Below, in pieces: positions 45,960 through 55,554 of a stretch of 64,000 nt of DNA. A program made the position numbers and the translations under genes. The DNA is from Phyllobacterium sp. 21LDTY02-6 (GTDB lineage: Bacteria > Pseudomonadota > Alphaproteobacteria > Rhizobiales > Rhizobiaceae), in assembly GCF_023554255.2 (NCBI RefSeq), contig NZ_JAMJWD020000003.1:372001-436000 (forward strand), written 5' to 3'. How positions within the stretch are numbered: position 1 is the first letter of the stretch; each line of letters opens with the position of its first letter. The notes under the pieces were generated by a model, which saw only the letters and a list, made by a program, of their open reading frames with translations, was not told where the DNA came from and searched no databases.

Positions 45960-47783
45960 ATGCGTGTACACAAGAATTTCATGCGAGCGCTGGCAGTCTG
46001 TACCATGTCGGTCTCATTGGCGGGAGGTGCACTGGCCAATGACGATCTGCAGGCTCTGATCTCGAATTCGAAGGACTGGGCAATCCAGACCGGCGACTAT
46101 GCGAATACCCGTTACTCAAAGCTCAATAAGATCAACAAGGATAACGTCAAGAATCTTCAGGTCGCCTGGACGTTCTCTACAGGCGTGCTGCGTGGCCATG
46201 AAGGCGGCCCGCTCATCATCGGCGACATCATGTATGTTCATGCGCCCTACCCGAACACGGTCTATGCGCTTGACCTGAACAATGACGGCAAGATTCTATG
46301 GAAGTACGAGCCGAAACAGGATCCGAACGTCATTCCGATCATGTGCTGCGATACGGTCAATCGCGGCGTCGCCTATGGCGATGGCAAGATCTTCCTCTAC
46401 CAGGCCGATACGACGCTTGTCGCTCTCGATGCGAAAACAGGCAAGCCCGTATGGTCGGTGAAAAACGGCGAAGCAGCCGACGGCAGCAAGGGTGAATCGG
46501 GAACTTCCGCCCCGATGGTCGTCAAGGACAAGGTCATCGTCGGTATCTCCGGCGGCGAATTCGGCGTCCGCGGCGCTTTGACCGCCTACAACATCAAGGA
46601 CGGCAAGCAGGCCTGGCGCGCATGGTCCATGGGTTCGGACGAGGAGACTCTGATCGATCCTGAAAAGACCACGGAACTCGGCAAGCCGGTCGGCAAGGAC
46701 TCCAGCACCAAGACCTGGGAAGGCGACCAGTGGAAGATCGGCGGCGGAACAACCTGGGGTTGGTACTCCTACGATGCGAAGCTCAACCTGATCTATTATG
46801 GCACGGGTAACCCGTCCACATGGAACCCGAGCCAGCGTCCCGGTGACAACAAATGGTCGATGACCATCATGGCGCGCGATGCCGATACCGGTCAGGCGAA
46901 ATGGCTCTATCAGATGACGCCCCACGACGAGTGGGATTATGACGGCGTCAACGAGATGATCCTGGCCGATATTCCCATCGACGGGAAAGATCGGGCTGTC
47001 CTCGTTCACTTCGACCGGAATGGCTTCGCCTATACGCTCGATCGTGAAACCGGCGAGCTGCTTGTTGCCAAGAAGTATGACCCTGCTGTCAACTGGGCGA
47101 CCGAGGTCGTCATGGACAAGAGCAGCAAGGATTATGGCCGGCCTACCGTCGTCGACAAGTACTCGACCGCGAAACAGGGCGAAGACGTCAATACGACAGG
47201 CATCTGCCCTGCTGCTCTCGGCACCAAGGACCAGCAGCCTGCCACCTTCTCGCCAAAGACCAAGCTCTTCTACGTACCGACCAACCATGTCTGCATGGAT
47301 TACGAGCCTTATCGCGTGAGCTATACGGCAGGACAGCCCTATATCGGCGCGACGCTTTCCATGTACCCGGCACCGAACAGCCATGGCGGCATGGGTAATT
47401 TCATCGCATGGGATGCGGCGAAAGGCGAAATCGTCTGGTCCAAGCCGGAGCAGTTCTCGGTCTGGTCCGGGGCATTGGCGACGGATGGCGATGTCGTGTT
47501 CTACGGCACGCTTGAAGGCTACCTCAAGGCGGTCGATAAGGACGGCAAGGAACTCTACAAGTTCAAGACTCCTTCCGGCATCATCGGCAACGTGACGACC
47601 TATGAGCACAAGGGCAAGCAATATGTTGCCGTTCTTTCCGGCGTTGGCGGATGGGCGGGAATTGGTCTTGCCGCCGGCCTGACAAAGGGCACGGACGGTC
47701 TCGGTGCCGTCGGTGGCTATGCCGGACTTTCCGACTATACGGCCTTGGGCGGTCAATTGACCGTATTCACGGTTCCCGATTGA
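45960..47783 (+). CDS. xoxF: lanthanide-dependent PQQ methanol dehydrogenase XoxF
   Basis: A 607-residue PQQ beta-propeller dehydrogenase that oxidises methanol in the periplasm. A signal peptide ends near GGALA-ND. It has the vicinal disulfide pair MCCDTVNRG and W-motif repeats. The catalytic segment [11 protein letters not shown] gives D326-Y327-D328; the second Asp is the extra lanthanide ligand that separates XoxF from calcium-dependent MxaF. No mxaF or mxaI is in the window. The next genes are xoxG and xoxJ, the usual order. Confidence 0.96.
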   Translation: MRVHKNFMRALAVCTMSVSLAGGALANDDLQALISNSKDWAIQTGDYANTRYSKLNKINKDNVKNLQVAWTFSTGVLRGHEGGPLIIGDIMYVHAPYPNTVYALDLNNDGKILWKYEPKQDPNVIPIMCCDTVNRGVAYGDGKIFLYQADTTLVALDAKTGKPVWSVKNGEAADGSKGESGTSAPMVVKDKVIVGISGGEFGVRGALTAYNIKDGKQAWRAWSMGSDEETLIDPEKTTELGKPVGKDSSTKTWEGDQWKIGGGTTWGWYSYDAKLNLIYYGTGNPSTWNPSQRPGDNKWSMTIMARDADTGQAKWLYQMTPHDEWDYDGVNEMILADIPIDGKDRAVLVHFDRNGFAYTLDRETGELLVAKKYDPAVNWATEVVMDKSSKDYGRPTVVDKYSTAKQGEDVNTTGICPAALGTKDQQPATFSPKTKLFYVPTNHVCMDYEPYRVSYTAGQPYIGATLSMYPAPNSHGGMGNFIAWDAAKGEIVWSKPEQFSVWSGALATDGDVVFYGTLEGYLKAVDKDGKELYKFKTPSGIIGNVTTYEHKGKQYVAVLSGVGGWAGIGLAAGLTKGTDGLGAVGGYAGLSDYTALGGQLTVFTVPD

Positions 47784-47811
47784 TCGGGAACTGAAGGCGC
47801 GAGAACAAGGC

Positions 47812-47831
47812 GCCCGGCTTTGATGCCGGGC
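47812..47831 (+). terminator. hairpin between xoxF and xoxG
   Basis: GCCCGGC (47812-47818) and GCCGGGC (47825-47831) form a perfect seven-base stem with a six-base loop, followed by CCCCTTTGTG. It could cut transcription after xoxF and so set a high xoxF to xoxG ratio. Confidence 0.55.
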
Positions 47832-47921
47832 CCCTTTGTGTCACCGGGAAAATGTCGATCAAACCAACCGCTGGACTGGCATCGCTCAACGTTGCTTGAC
47901 GGTGGAATGCGAGGATACGGA

Positions 47922-48446
47922 ATGCCGATCAGAACAAGACTACTTGCCGTAGCCGCGGCCATTGCCATGCTTGCTACGCAAGGCAGTGTCCTGGCCGATG
48001 ACAAGGAAGCCGCTGCTGCGGTGTCCGAGGACAATGGCAAGCATGCGGACAAGGAAGGAAACCCGACATTCAAGATTGACGGCGACGGGTCGGTCGACTG
48101 GTATACCTATAGCGGTTACCGGCGTTTCAACTCCGAATGCAATGTCTGCCATGGTGCCGATGGGGCGGGATCGTCGTTCGCGCCGGCATTGGCGGAATCC
48201 TTGAAGAACATGCCCTATGCGGATTTCATGTCGATCGTCGCGGGGGGACGCAAGAACCTCAGCAGCGGCAATGAAAAGGTGATGCCGGCCTTCGGCGACA
48301 ACAAGAACGTCTACTGCTACATGGACGATCTTTACGTCTATCTGCGCGCGCGCGCCGTCGGCGATCTGCCGCGGGGCCGCCCGGCAAAGCATGCCGACAA
48401 GCCGGAAGCCGCCAAAGAGGCGGAAAAATCATGTATGGGTGGCTAG
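47922..48446 (+). CDS. xoxG: XoxG-type cytochrome c, electron acceptor of XoxF
   Basis: A 174-residue exported cytochrome with a signal peptide (LLAVAAAIAMLATQGSVLA), one haem motif CNVCH and two additional Cys (VYCYMDD and SCMGG near the end). This matches the methanol-metabolism cytochrome family found after xoxF. The ATG at 47922 has a GAGGA-like site upstream. Confidence 0.92.
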   Translation: MPIRTRLLAVAAAIAMLATQGSVLADDKEAAAAVSEDNGKHADKEGNPTFKIDGDGSVDWYTYSGYRRFNSECNVCHGADGAGSSFAPALAESLKNMPYADFMSIVAGGRKNLSSGNEKVMPAFGDNKNVYCYMDDLYVYLRARAVGDLPRGRPAKHADKPEAAKEAEKSCMGG

Positions 48447-48447
48447 A

Positions 48448-49314
48448 ATGACGCGTCGGCACAGTCTCGCCAGGACATTGTTCTCCGCTCTTTTCGCGGC
48501 CGCGATGGCCGCTGCCGCAGCCACCGCGGCGTCGGCCCAGGGAGCGGGCCTCGGATCAGCCGGCGAACTGGTCGATCCCAATGTGCTGCGCGTCTGCGCC
48601 GATCCGTCGAACATGCCCTTCTCCGATCAGTCCGGCGGCGGGTTCGAGAACAGACTGGCGGATCTCGTTGCCGCCAAGACGGGAAGAAAGTCGGTCAGCT
48701 ACACCTGGTATCCGATGGCAACCGGCTTCGTGCGCAATACGCTGCGCTCGAACCGCTGCGATATCATCATGGGCTATGCGCAGGGCGACGAGCTGGTGCA
48801 GAACACCAATGCCTATTACCGCTCGACCTATGTGATGATCTTCAAGAAGGGCGCGGGTCTCGACGATGTGGCCACCATTGAAGACAGGAAACTGGCGGAC
48901 AAGAGGATCGGTGTCGTTGCCGGAACCCCGCCCGCGGCCAATCTCGCCAAGGTGGGCTATATGCGCAATGTCCAGCCATACCCGCTGATGGTCGATACGC
49001 GGCTGGCGCCCTCGATGGCCGAGGCCATGATCAAGGATCTTCTGAAGGGCGAGATAGACGTTGCCATCCTCTGGGGGCCGATGGCGGGCTATTACGCACA
49101 CAAGATGGACCCTGAGCTGGCAGTGGTGTCGCTGGCGAAGGAAAAGAGCGGCCACATGATCTACCGGATCACCATGGGCGTCCGCCCTTCGGACCAGGAG
49201 TGGAAACGCACGTTGAACAAGGTCATCAGGGAGAACCAGCAGGAGATCAATCGCATCCTGCTCGACTTCCATGTGCCGCTTATCGATGAAAATGACAAGC
49301 CGATCACACAATAG
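48448..49314 (+). CDS. xoxJ: XoxJ periplasmic binding-like protein
   Basis: A 288-residue protein of the solute-binding fold with a signal peptide (LFSALFAAAMAAAAATAASA) and the typical segment VLRVCADPSNMPFSDQSGGGFENRLADLVA of quinoprotein-dehydrogenase-associated binding proteins (cited in parts: VLRVCADPSNMPFS). XoxJ is thought to help activate XoxF rather than transport a solute. It starts two bases after the xoxG stop. Confidence 0.92.
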   Translation: MTRRHSLARTLFSALFAAAMAAAAATAASAQGAGLGSAGELVDPNVLRVCADPSNMPFSDQSGGGFENRLADLVAAKTGRKSVSYTWYPMATGFVRNTLRSNRCDIIMGYAQGDELVQNTNAYYRSTYVMIFKKGAGLDDVATIEDRKLADKRIGVVAGTPPAANLAKVGYMRNVQPYPLMVDTRLAPSMAEAMIKDLLKGEIDVAILWGPMAGYYAHKMDPELAVVSLAKEKSGHMIYRITMGVRPSDQEWKRTLNKVIRENQQEINRILLDFHVPLIDENDKPITQ

Positions 49315-49876
49315 GCGCGGGAGGGAATGCGCGAGGCATCATGTTGTTGCGGCACTATTCCTGGTCGCATTCAATGGCGGTCCGGCACTGGCGGGCAGCG
49401 ACAAAGCGGCCGAGCCTGACGGATACAGGATGGAGGCGTACCGGGCACCGGTTCCGGCTACGCTGAAGGGGGCAAAGGTCGTCTCGACCGAAGAGACGAT
49501 CGATTTGTGGAAGAAGGGCGAAACGTTGTTCGTGGACGTCCTGCCGCATGATCCGAAACCGGCCAAGCTGCCGGTGGGTACCGTGTGGAAGGAGAAGGTG
49601 CGCAGCGATATTCCGGGGAGCATCTGGCTCGCCAATGTCGGCTACGGGGTTCTGAACAAGGAGATGGAAACCTATTTCCGCAATGGACTTGAAGCGCATC
49701 TCGGACGGAACAAGGATCGAAAAGTTCTGTTCTATTGCATGAAGGACTGCTGGATGTCGTGGAATGCGGCCAAGCGGGCAGTCGAATGGGGTTACACCGC
49801 CGTGTTCTGGTATCCGCTGGGTACAGATGGCTGGATCGCAGCCGGGCAGGACACCAGGGTGAACAAACCCTTGTGA
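49292..49876 (+). CDS. PQQ-dependent catabolism-associated CXXXCW protein
   Basis: An exported rhodanese-like protein of about 194 residues with the family motif YCMKDCWMSWNAAKRAVEWG (C-x3-C-W). Homologues accompany PQQ dehydrogenase clusters, and a redox or sulfur role has been suggested from the motif only. The start is uncertain: ATGs at 49271, 49286 and 49292 all overlap xoxJ and none has a good ribosome binding site. A hydrophobic segment (VVAALFLVAFNGGPALA) serves as signal peptide. Confidence 0.82.
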   Translation: MTSRSHNRRGRECARHHVVAALFLVAFNGGPALAGSDKAAEPDGYRMEAYRAPVPATLKGAKVVSTEETIDLWKKGETLFVDVLPHDPKPAKLPVGTVWKEKVRSDIPGSIWLANVGYGVLNKEMETYFRNGLEAHLGRNKDRKVLFYCMKDCWMSWNAAKRAVEWGYTAVFWYPLGTDGWIAAGQDTRVNKPL

Positions 49877-49946
49877 TTTTGATCTTGCGCCACGAGGCGT
49901 ATGATGGCGGATCACCTCGGTGATTCATTGGTAGAAGGAGGCTCGC

Positions 49947-50042
49947 ATGAAGAAGACTTGGACAAAGCCGACCATGTGTCAGGTTGCAGCTGGTATGGAA
50001 CTCACCCGTTACATGCCCGCTGAACTGAAGGCAAAGAAATAG
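49947..50042 (+). CDS. pqqA: PQQ precursor peptide PqqA
   Basis: A 31-residue peptide beginning MKKTWTKPTMCQVAAGMELT and ending in RYMPAELKAKK. The Glu and Tyr of ELTRY (E-x3-Y) are cross-linked by PqqE to form the PQQ skeleton. AAGGAGG lies seven bases before the ATG. It is the first gene of pqqABCDE. Confidence 0.97.
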   Translation: MKKTWTKPTMCQVAAGMELTRYMPAELKAKK

Positions 50043-50053
50043 ACTCCGGCTCT

Positions 50054-50081
50054 CGCCCTGCGTGGTATCCCGCGCAGGGCG
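50054..50081 (+). terminator. hairpin between pqqA and pqqB (attenuator)
   Basis: A perfect nine-base stem (CGCCCTGCG at 50054-50062, CGCAGGGCG at 50073-50081) with a ten-base loop is followed by TTTCG. Partial termination here would give more PqqA peptide than processing enzymes. Confidence 0.65.
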
Positions 50082-50139
50082 TTTCGCCTCGACCTGCGAT
50101 CTAGTGCATAGCAGACGCTCGCCGTCTGGAGATGAGCTC

Positions 50140-51081
50140 ATGCTGCGTTTGAAAATCATTGGTTCCGCTGCTGGCGGCGGGTTTCCCCAATGGAATTGCA
50201 ACTACAGGCTCAGCCGCGGCGCTTGGAATGGCGATCCTGCATTTCGCCCCCGTACCCAGTCCAGTCTCGCGGCCAGTGCGAACGGCACCGACTGGGTTCT
50301 CTTCAACGCTTCACCCGATATCAGGCAGCAGATTGCCGCAACGCCGGAAATACAACCTCGTCCCGATGGCCCGCTTCGGTCGACGCCCATACGCGCCGTT
50401 GTTCTGACCAATGCGGATGTCGATCACATCGCCGGCCTGTTGAGCCTGCGGGAGCGGGAGCCTTTCGCGCTATATGCGACCCGCCGCGTCCTCGACGTGC
50501 TGCGCTCCAATTCCGTCTTCAACGTCCTCGACACATCGGTCGTGCAGCGGCGCGAACTCGAGATCGGCGCCGTCACCGAGCTGCTCGACGCGTCCGGGAC
50601 GCCGACCGGCCTTGTCGTCGAAACCTTCAACGTTCCGGGCAAGGTGGCGCTGTTCCTTGAGGACGCGGCAAAGGCGGATACGGGTTTCGGCACGGAAAAG
50701 GGCGATACGGTCGGGGTGCGGCTCTCGCTCGATGAGGGCGACAGGGCGGCATTCTACATTCCCGGTTGCGCCCGTGTGGACGACGAGCTCAAGGCGCGAT
50801 TGCAGCGGGCGGATTGCCTGCTTTTCGACGGAACGCTCTATACGGACGACGAGATGATCGAGGCCGGCATAGGCTCCAAGACAGGAGCGCGCATGGGCCA
50901 TGTGCACATGAGCGGCCCGGACGGGTCCATCGCCGCGCTGTCGGACCTTGCGATAGCCAACAGGATCTTCGTCCATATCAACAACACCAATCCGGTTCTC
51001 GACGACGCTTCGGCCGAGCATGCGCAGGTCGTCGAGGCGGGATGGAAAATTGCATTCGATGGCATGGAGGTTTGGCTTTGA
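50140..51081 (+). CDS. pqqB: PQQ biosynthesis protein PqqB
   Basis: A 313-residue metallo-beta-lactamase-fold hydroxylase with the N-terminal IIGSAAGGGFPQWNCNYRLS and metal motif TNADVDHIAGLL. PqqB hydroxylates the Tyr-derived part of the intermediate. GGAGATG precedes the ATG at 50140. Confidence 0.96.
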   Translation: MLRLKIIGSAAGGGFPQWNCNYRLSRGAWNGDPAFRPRTQSSLAASANGTDWVLFNASPDIRQQIAATPEIQPRPDGPLRSTPIRAVVLTNADVDHIAGLLSLREREPFALYATRRVLDVLRSNSVFNVLDTSVVQRRELEIGAVTELLDASGTPTGLVVETFNVPGKVALFLEDAAKADTGFGTEKGDTVGVRLSLDEGDRAAFYIPGCARVDDELKARLQRADCLLFDGTLYTDDEMIEAGIGSKTGARMGHVHMSGPDGSIAALSDLAIANRIFVHINNTNPVLDDASAEHAQVVEAGWKIAFDGMEVWL

Positions 51082-51833
51082 GTGAGTTCGGCGATGCCGC
51101 GCGTGGAGGATTGTCACCCTCTCAACTGGAAGAGGTGCTGAGAAGCGTCGGCGCCGCGCGCTATCATAATCGTCATCCGTTCCACCATCAGATGATGAGC
51201 GGTGCGCTGACGAAGGGGCAGATGCAGGCCTGGGCGCTGAATCGCTATTCCTATCAGTCGGTCATCCCGCGCAAGGATGCGGCGATCATCATGCGCTCCG
51301 AAGATCCGGAGTTCCGGGCGGAGTGGCGCAAGCGCATCGAGGATCATGATGGCAATGATGGCTGGAATGGCGGCATCGCGCGCTGGCTGAAGCTTGCTAC
51401 CGGGCTTGGGCTCGACATCGATGTCGTGAAAAGCGAGCGGCTCGTTCTTCCGGCCACGCGATTTGCTGTCGGTGCCTATCTAAACTTTTGCGTCAATCGC
51501 ACCTTCCTCGAGGCTGTCGCCTCCTCGCTTACCGAATTGTTCTCGCCGGTCATCATAGGCGAACGCGTTCCGGCGATGCTGGCGAAATATGACTATGTCA
51601 CCAGGGATATCCTCGCCTATTTCGACAAGCGGCCGGAGCAGGCGTCGCGGGATTCCGATTTTGCGCTCGCCTATGTGATGAAACACGCGAACAATGCCGA
51701 GAAGCAGCAGAGCGTCATCGATGCCCTCGTCTTCAAGTGCGATGTGTTGTGGGCCATGCTGGATGCGCTGCAGCAGGCCTATGGCGAGAATGGCCATGTC
51801 CCGCCGGGCGCTTTCGTGCCGGAGGTGAGATGA
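51078..51833 (+). CDS. pqqC: PQQ synthase PqqC
   Basis: A 251-residue haem-oxygenase-fold oxidase that carries out the last ring closure and eight-electron oxidation to PQQ. Landmarks are YHNRHPFHHQMMSGALTKGQ, NRYSYQSVIPRKDAAI and ARIEDHDGNDGW-like RIEDHDGNDGW. The start is TTG at 51078, overlapping the pqqB stop, because no in-frame ATG lies near the conserved N-terminus. Confidence 0.95.
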   Translation: MSEFGDAARGGLSPSQLEEVLRSVGAARYHNRHPFHHQMMSGALTKGQMQAWALNRYSYQSVIPRKDAAIIMRSEDPEFRAEWRKRIEDHDGNDGWNGGIARWLKLATGLGLDIDVVKSERLVLPATRFAVGAYLNFCVNRTFLEAVASSLTELFSPVIIGERVPAMLAKYDYVTRDILAYFDKRPEQASRDSDFALAYVMKHANNAEKQQSVIDALVFKCDVLWAMLDALQQAYGENGHVPPGAFVPEVR

Positions 51834-52129
51834 CCGGCACTGCCCGCGCCCGAGCCATTGTCACGTCCCGGTCGAGGCCGAGATTGCGGCCGCATGTACG
51901 GCTTCAATATGATAATATACGCGCAGCCTGGGCCTTGCTCTCTCCCGAGAAGGTTTTTTGGCCAAATGAGGTAAGTCTCGATATATTGCGGCTCTGCGAC
52001 GGGCATCGGGACGTCGGCGAGATGATTGCCGTGCTGGCAGAGCAATATGCAGCGGAAGCAGACGAGATTGCCCCTGACGTGACCGGTTTCCTGCAGGAAT
52101 GGTCCGACAAGTTTTTGGTGTCGCTATGA
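51830..52129 (+). CDS. pqqD: PqqA-binding chaperone PqqD
   Basis: A 99-residue RRE-fold protein (RPRLRPHVRLQYDNIRAAWA, then EVSLDILRLCDGHRDVGEM) that presents PqqA to PqqE. Four-base overlaps link it to pqqC and pqqE. Confidence 0.95.
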   Translation: MTGTARARAIVTSRSRPRLRPHVRLQYDNIRAAWALLSPEKVFWPNEVSLDILRLCDGHRDVGEMIAVLAEQYAAEADEIAPDVTGFLQEWSDKFLVSL

Positions 52130-53235
52130 CAAGTACCGTATTGCCGCCGATCGGAATGCTGGCAGAGCTGACGCATCGCTGCCCGTTGCAGTGCGCCTAC
52201 TGCTCCAATCCGGTGGAACTTCTGAAAGCCAATATGGAGCTGGATACCGCCGGCTGGACCGCATTGTTCAGCGAGGCGGCCGAGCTTGGCGTCCTGCAGG
52301 TGCACCTCTCCGGCGGCGAGCCGACATTGCGCACGGATCTTGCGGAACTCGTGGCCTGTCTTGCCGACCGCGGCGTCTATACCAACCTGATCACGGCAGG
52401 TGTCGGCATTGCCGAAGGCCGCATCGAGGAACTGGCGGAGGCCGGTCTCGATCATATCCAGCTCAGTTTCCAGGGCGCCGTCGCGGCGACGACCGAGAAG
52501 ATCGGCAATTCACGGGGCGCACATGAAAAGAAGCTCGATACGGCGCGCCGCGTTCGTGCCGCCGGCCTGCCGCTGACGATCAATGCGCCGATCCATCGGC
52601 ACAATATGGAGGAAGTGGGCCAGTTCATCGAGCTGGCGCTTTCCCTCGATGCCGAACGCCTGGAAATCGCCAATGTCCAATATGCGGGCTGGGCGCTGCT
52701 GAACCGGCGGGCGCTCATGCCGGACCGGGAGGCGGTCGAACGGCAGGTCGAAATCGTCGAGAATGCGAAGGAGCGGCTGCGGGGCATCATGGCGATCGAC
52801 TTCGTGACGCCCGACTATTTCGCGGTCTATCCGAAGCCGTGCATGGGTGGCTGGGCAAGGGACGCCTTCATGGTGGCGCCGGACGGGACGGTTCTGCCCT
52901 GCCACGCCGCCGCCACGATAAAGACCCTTCGGTTCGAGCGGTTCGGCGATTGGAGCCTGAGCCGGATCTGGCAGGATTCGCCGGCGTTCAACGCCTTCAG
53001 GGGAACGGACTGGATGTCGGATACGTGCCGCAGCTGCGACCGGCGCGAGATAGACTGGGGCGGGTGCCGCTGCCAGGCGATGGCGATCGCCGGCGATGCC
53101 GCCGCAACCGATCCTGCCTGCATAAAGTCGCCGCTCCATGCCCGCATGGCCGCGCTCATCGACGATGCGACGCAAGCCGGGGCGCCGGAGGAATTCACCT
53201 ATCGCCGCATCGGCAAGGTCACGCTGCCTGCCTGA
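52126..53235 (+). CDS. pqqE: PqqA peptide cyclase PqqE (radical SAM)
   Basis: A 369-residue radical SAM enzyme with the cluster motif CPLQCAYC (C19, C23, C26), LSGGEPTLRTD and a C-terminal SPASM domain with several Cys. It makes the Glu-Tyr carbon-carbon bond in PqqA. It is the last pqq gene and converges on the operon ending at 53241 with five bases between. Confidence 0.96.
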   Translation: MTSTVLPPIGMLAELTHRCPLQCAYCSNPVELLKANMELDTAGWTALFSEAAELGVLQVHLSGGEPTLRTDLAELVACLADRGVYTNLITAGVGIAEGRIEELAEAGLDHIQLSFQGAVAATTEKIGNSRGAHEKKLDTARRVRAAGLPLTINAPIHRHNMEEVGQFIELALSLDAERLEIANVQYAGWALLNRRALMPDREAVERQVEIVENAKERLRGIMAIDFVTPDYFAVYPKPCMGGWARDAFMVAPDGTVLPCHAAATIKTLRFERFGDWSLSRIWQDSPAFNAFRGTDWMSDTCRSCDRREIDWGGCRCQAMAIAGDAAATDPACIKSPLHARMAALIDDATQAGAPEEFTYRRIGKVTLPA

Positions 53236-53240
53236 TCGGT

Positions 53241-53867
53241 CTAGTCTTTGTGCAGCGATTGCTCGATGGTCTTCGCCAGGCCGTAGAGCCGCTGCTCGAT
53301 GATCGTCGGTACCTCGCAGACATAGGTCAGCGACTGAACCCGCTCCTCGAAGATGCGGGTCTCCCAGGTCAGCCGCTCATTGGCGCGGTCGAGATCGTCG
53401 GGATCAACGTCCGATTTGGCGCGCATGGCGTCGATCTTCGAGGATTCGGTGCGCAGATCATCGGCGAGCTCGCGCTGCTTGTCGGCATAGCGCGCAATGC
53501 CGGAGATGATCTGCCTGCGCTGCCCGTCGAGCGTATCGAAAACACCTCGAAACAGATGCAGAAGTTTCGCATTTGCCTGATCTTTTGGCAGGGATTTGGC
53601 AAATTCGACGATTTTTCGTTGCGCGTCTTCCAGCGGATTGCGCCGCGCCGCCAGTTCATCCACCAGTGCCCGGAGCTGCGGATCGTCGTCCCAATCATCG
53701 GCGGATTCCGGAAGTTCCGGTCCGGTCCACACTTGCGCGACCGACAATTCCGGCACCTTGCGTTGCACGCAGGGCCAGGTCGGATCCGTCTGTATGGCGG
53801 AGGATGCGGTGCCGCACAGGGCAAGATAGGCGACAATACTCGCCGCGATGGCGCGAGTTCGGGTCAA
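53241..53867 (-). CDS. exported helical protein of unknown function, PQQ-ABC operon
   Basis: A 208-residue protein with a signal peptide (IAASIVAYLALCGTASSA) and a charged, mostly helical mature part. It has an acidic patch ESADDWDDDPQ and a predicted coiled coil (QRELADDLRTESSKIDAMRA). I do not recognise a named domain. It is the last gene of the minus-strand operon and overlaps the ABC permease gene by four bases, so it probably serves that transporter in the periplasm. Confidence 0.75.
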   Translation of the reverse strand: MTRTRAIAASIVAYLALCGTASSAIQTDPTWPCVQRKVPELSVAQVWTGPELPESADDWDDDPQLRALVDELAARRNPLEDAQRKIVEFAKSLPKDQANAKLLHLFRGVFDTLDGQRRQIISGIARYADKQRELADDLRTESSKIDAMRAKSDVDPDDLDRANERLTWETRIFEERVQSLTYVCEVPTIIEQRLYGLAKTIEQSLHKD

Positions 53868-54721
53868 TTCGGTGCTCCTTCCTGTTTTCGGACCGTCAGG
53901 CCGCGCGACGGATCATAGGCGATGATCGCGCCAGCCATGAAAAGCAGGGTGAATCCGCAAACGACGGCCAGCGATACCCATTCGATCTGGCCGTAGAAGG
54001 CGAATCGCACGAGTTCGACGGCATAGGTGAACGGATTGAAAAGACAGATCTTGTAGAGAAGAGGGCTCGCCTCCTGCACGCGCCACAGGGGATAGAGAGC
54101 GGATGAGGCGAAATACATCGGAAAGATCACGAAGTTCATGACACCGGCGAAATTCTCCAACTGCTTGATCATCGACGAGAGCAGCATGCCGAGGCCGCCG
54201 AGCATCATGCCGCCGAGGAACAGCGCAGGCAGGATCAGCAGATAGCCGATGGCCGGCGCCTTGACGCCCCAGAACCAGGCGATCAAGAGAAAGGCGTAGA
54301 CCTGGACGATCGAAACCACGACACCGGCGAGAAGCTTGGAAACAAGCAGGAACCAGCGCGGAAACGGGCTGACCAGGAGCGTGCGCATATTGCCCATCTC
54401 GCGGTCGTAGACCATCGAGAGCGAGGATTGCATGCCGCTGAACAGCAGGATCATCCCGCACAGTCCGGGTGTGATATATACCTCATAAAGCACATAGGTC
54501 TGGTATGGCGGTATGATCGACACGCCAAGGACCTGGCGGAAACCGGCGGCAAAGATGAAGAGCCACAGCAGCGGGCGCACGAGCGAGGAAACGAACCGCT
54601 CGCGCTGGTGCAGGTAACGGAGGCCCTCCCGGACGAGAATGCCCTTCAGGCATACGAGATACTGCATCAGGCCGAAGCCATGACGCTGATAGGTTTCGGC
54701 GGATATGGTCGCGTTCGTCAT
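53864..54721 (-). CDS. ABC-2-type permease of the PQQ-linked (Ped/Lut) transporter
   Basis: A 285-residue ABC-2 membrane protein with six hydrophobic segments (VRPLLWLFIFAAGFRQVLGV, SPFPRWFLLVSKLLAGVVVS). The family occurs beside PQQ alcohol dehydrogenases (PedC type). In Pseudomonas putida the PedA1A2BC system, and in Methylobacterium the Lut system, are needed for lanthanide-dependent growth. It is translationally coupled to the ATPase gene. Confidence 0.85.
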   Translation of the reverse strand: MTNATISAETYQRHGFGLMQYLVCLKGILVREGLRYLHQRERFVSSLVRPLLWLFIFAAGFRQVLGVSIIPPYQTYVLYEVYITPGLCGMILLFSGMQSSLSMVYDREMGNMRTLLVSPFPRWFLLVSKLLAGVVVSIVQVYAFLLIAWFWGVKAPAIGYLLILPALFLGGMMLGGLGMLLSSMIKQLENFAGVMNFVIFPMYFASSALYPLWRVQEASPLLYKICLFNPFTYAVELVRFAFYGQIEWVSLAVVCGFTLLFMAGAIIAYDPSRGLTVRKQEGAPN

Positions 54722-55524
54722 GGCCGGCTACCTGGGTTCAGAGGAACAACGCCCGTCAGCCGCGAGAACGCTTCATTGATCGTCGTCGCGCCGGCCTCGT
54801 TCACGATGTCCTGCACCGTTCCGTCCGCCACGAGCCTGCCCTGGCTGAGGACAAGGACCTGATCGGCCTGGCCAATCTCGTCGATCAGATGGGTGGCCCA
54901 TAATACGCTGATGCCGGTGTCCTCGACGAGGCGCCTTATATCGGCAAGGATTGCAGCCCGCGATTTGATATCGAGGCCGACTGTCGCCTCGTCCAGCAGC
55001 AATAGCGATGGCCTGTGCAACAATGCGCGAATGATCTCGACCCGGCGGATCTGGCCGCCCGACAGGCTGCGCACCTTGTCGTTGATGCGATCGTGCAGGT
55101 CGATCGAATGCAGCAGTTCCTCGATGCGCTTCCTCGCATCGGCGGAACGGATGCCGTGCAGCGCGGCGTGATAGGAAAGGTTCTGGTTCACCGACAGATC
55201 GAGGTCGAGCGTCCTTGCCTGGAAGACGATGCCAAGGTGGCGCAGGGCTTCTCCAGCCCTGCGGTTGATATCGTTGCCGAAGACCTGGATGCTGCCGCTC
55301 GGCGTCGCGAACAAATGGCTGATGAGCGAGAACAATGTCGTCTTCCCGGCTCCATTCAGCCCGAGAAGCGCCGCGAAGCGTCCAGGACCTATGGAGAAGG
55401 AAATGTCCTGGAGCACGCGCCTTGCACCATAGGAATAGTTCACGTCGGCCAGCCGCAGCGCCGCCACCGGGCTGTCGTTCGCGATCTGGCCGACATTGTT
55501 CTTGAGCGTGGCTCTCTCGCCCAT
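54718..55524 (-). CDS. ABC ATPase of the PQQ-linked (Ped/Lut) transporter
   Basis: A 268-residue ATPase with Walker A GLNGAGKTT, signature LSGGQIRRVEIIRAL and Walker B LLLDEATVGLD. It belongs to the PQQ-dependent alcohol dehydrogenase ABC family and pairs with the permease at 53864. A role in rare-earth uptake is inferred from characterised relatives. Confidence 0.88.
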   Translation of the reverse strand: MGERATLKNNVGQIANDSPVAALRLADVNYSYGARRVLQDISFSIGPGRFAALLGLNGAGKTTLFSLISHLFATPSGSIQVFGNDINRRAGEALRHLGIVFQARTLDLDLSVNQNLSYHAALHGIRSADARKRIEELLHSIDLHDRINDKVRSLSGGQIRRVEIIRALLHRPSLLLLDEATVGLDIKSRAAILADIRRLVEDTGISVLWATHLIDEIGQADQVLVLSQGRLVADGTVQDIVNEAGATTINEAFSRLTGVVPLNPGSRP

Positions 55525-55554
55525 CTGCCTATGCTTTCCTGATGTCCATTGCCC

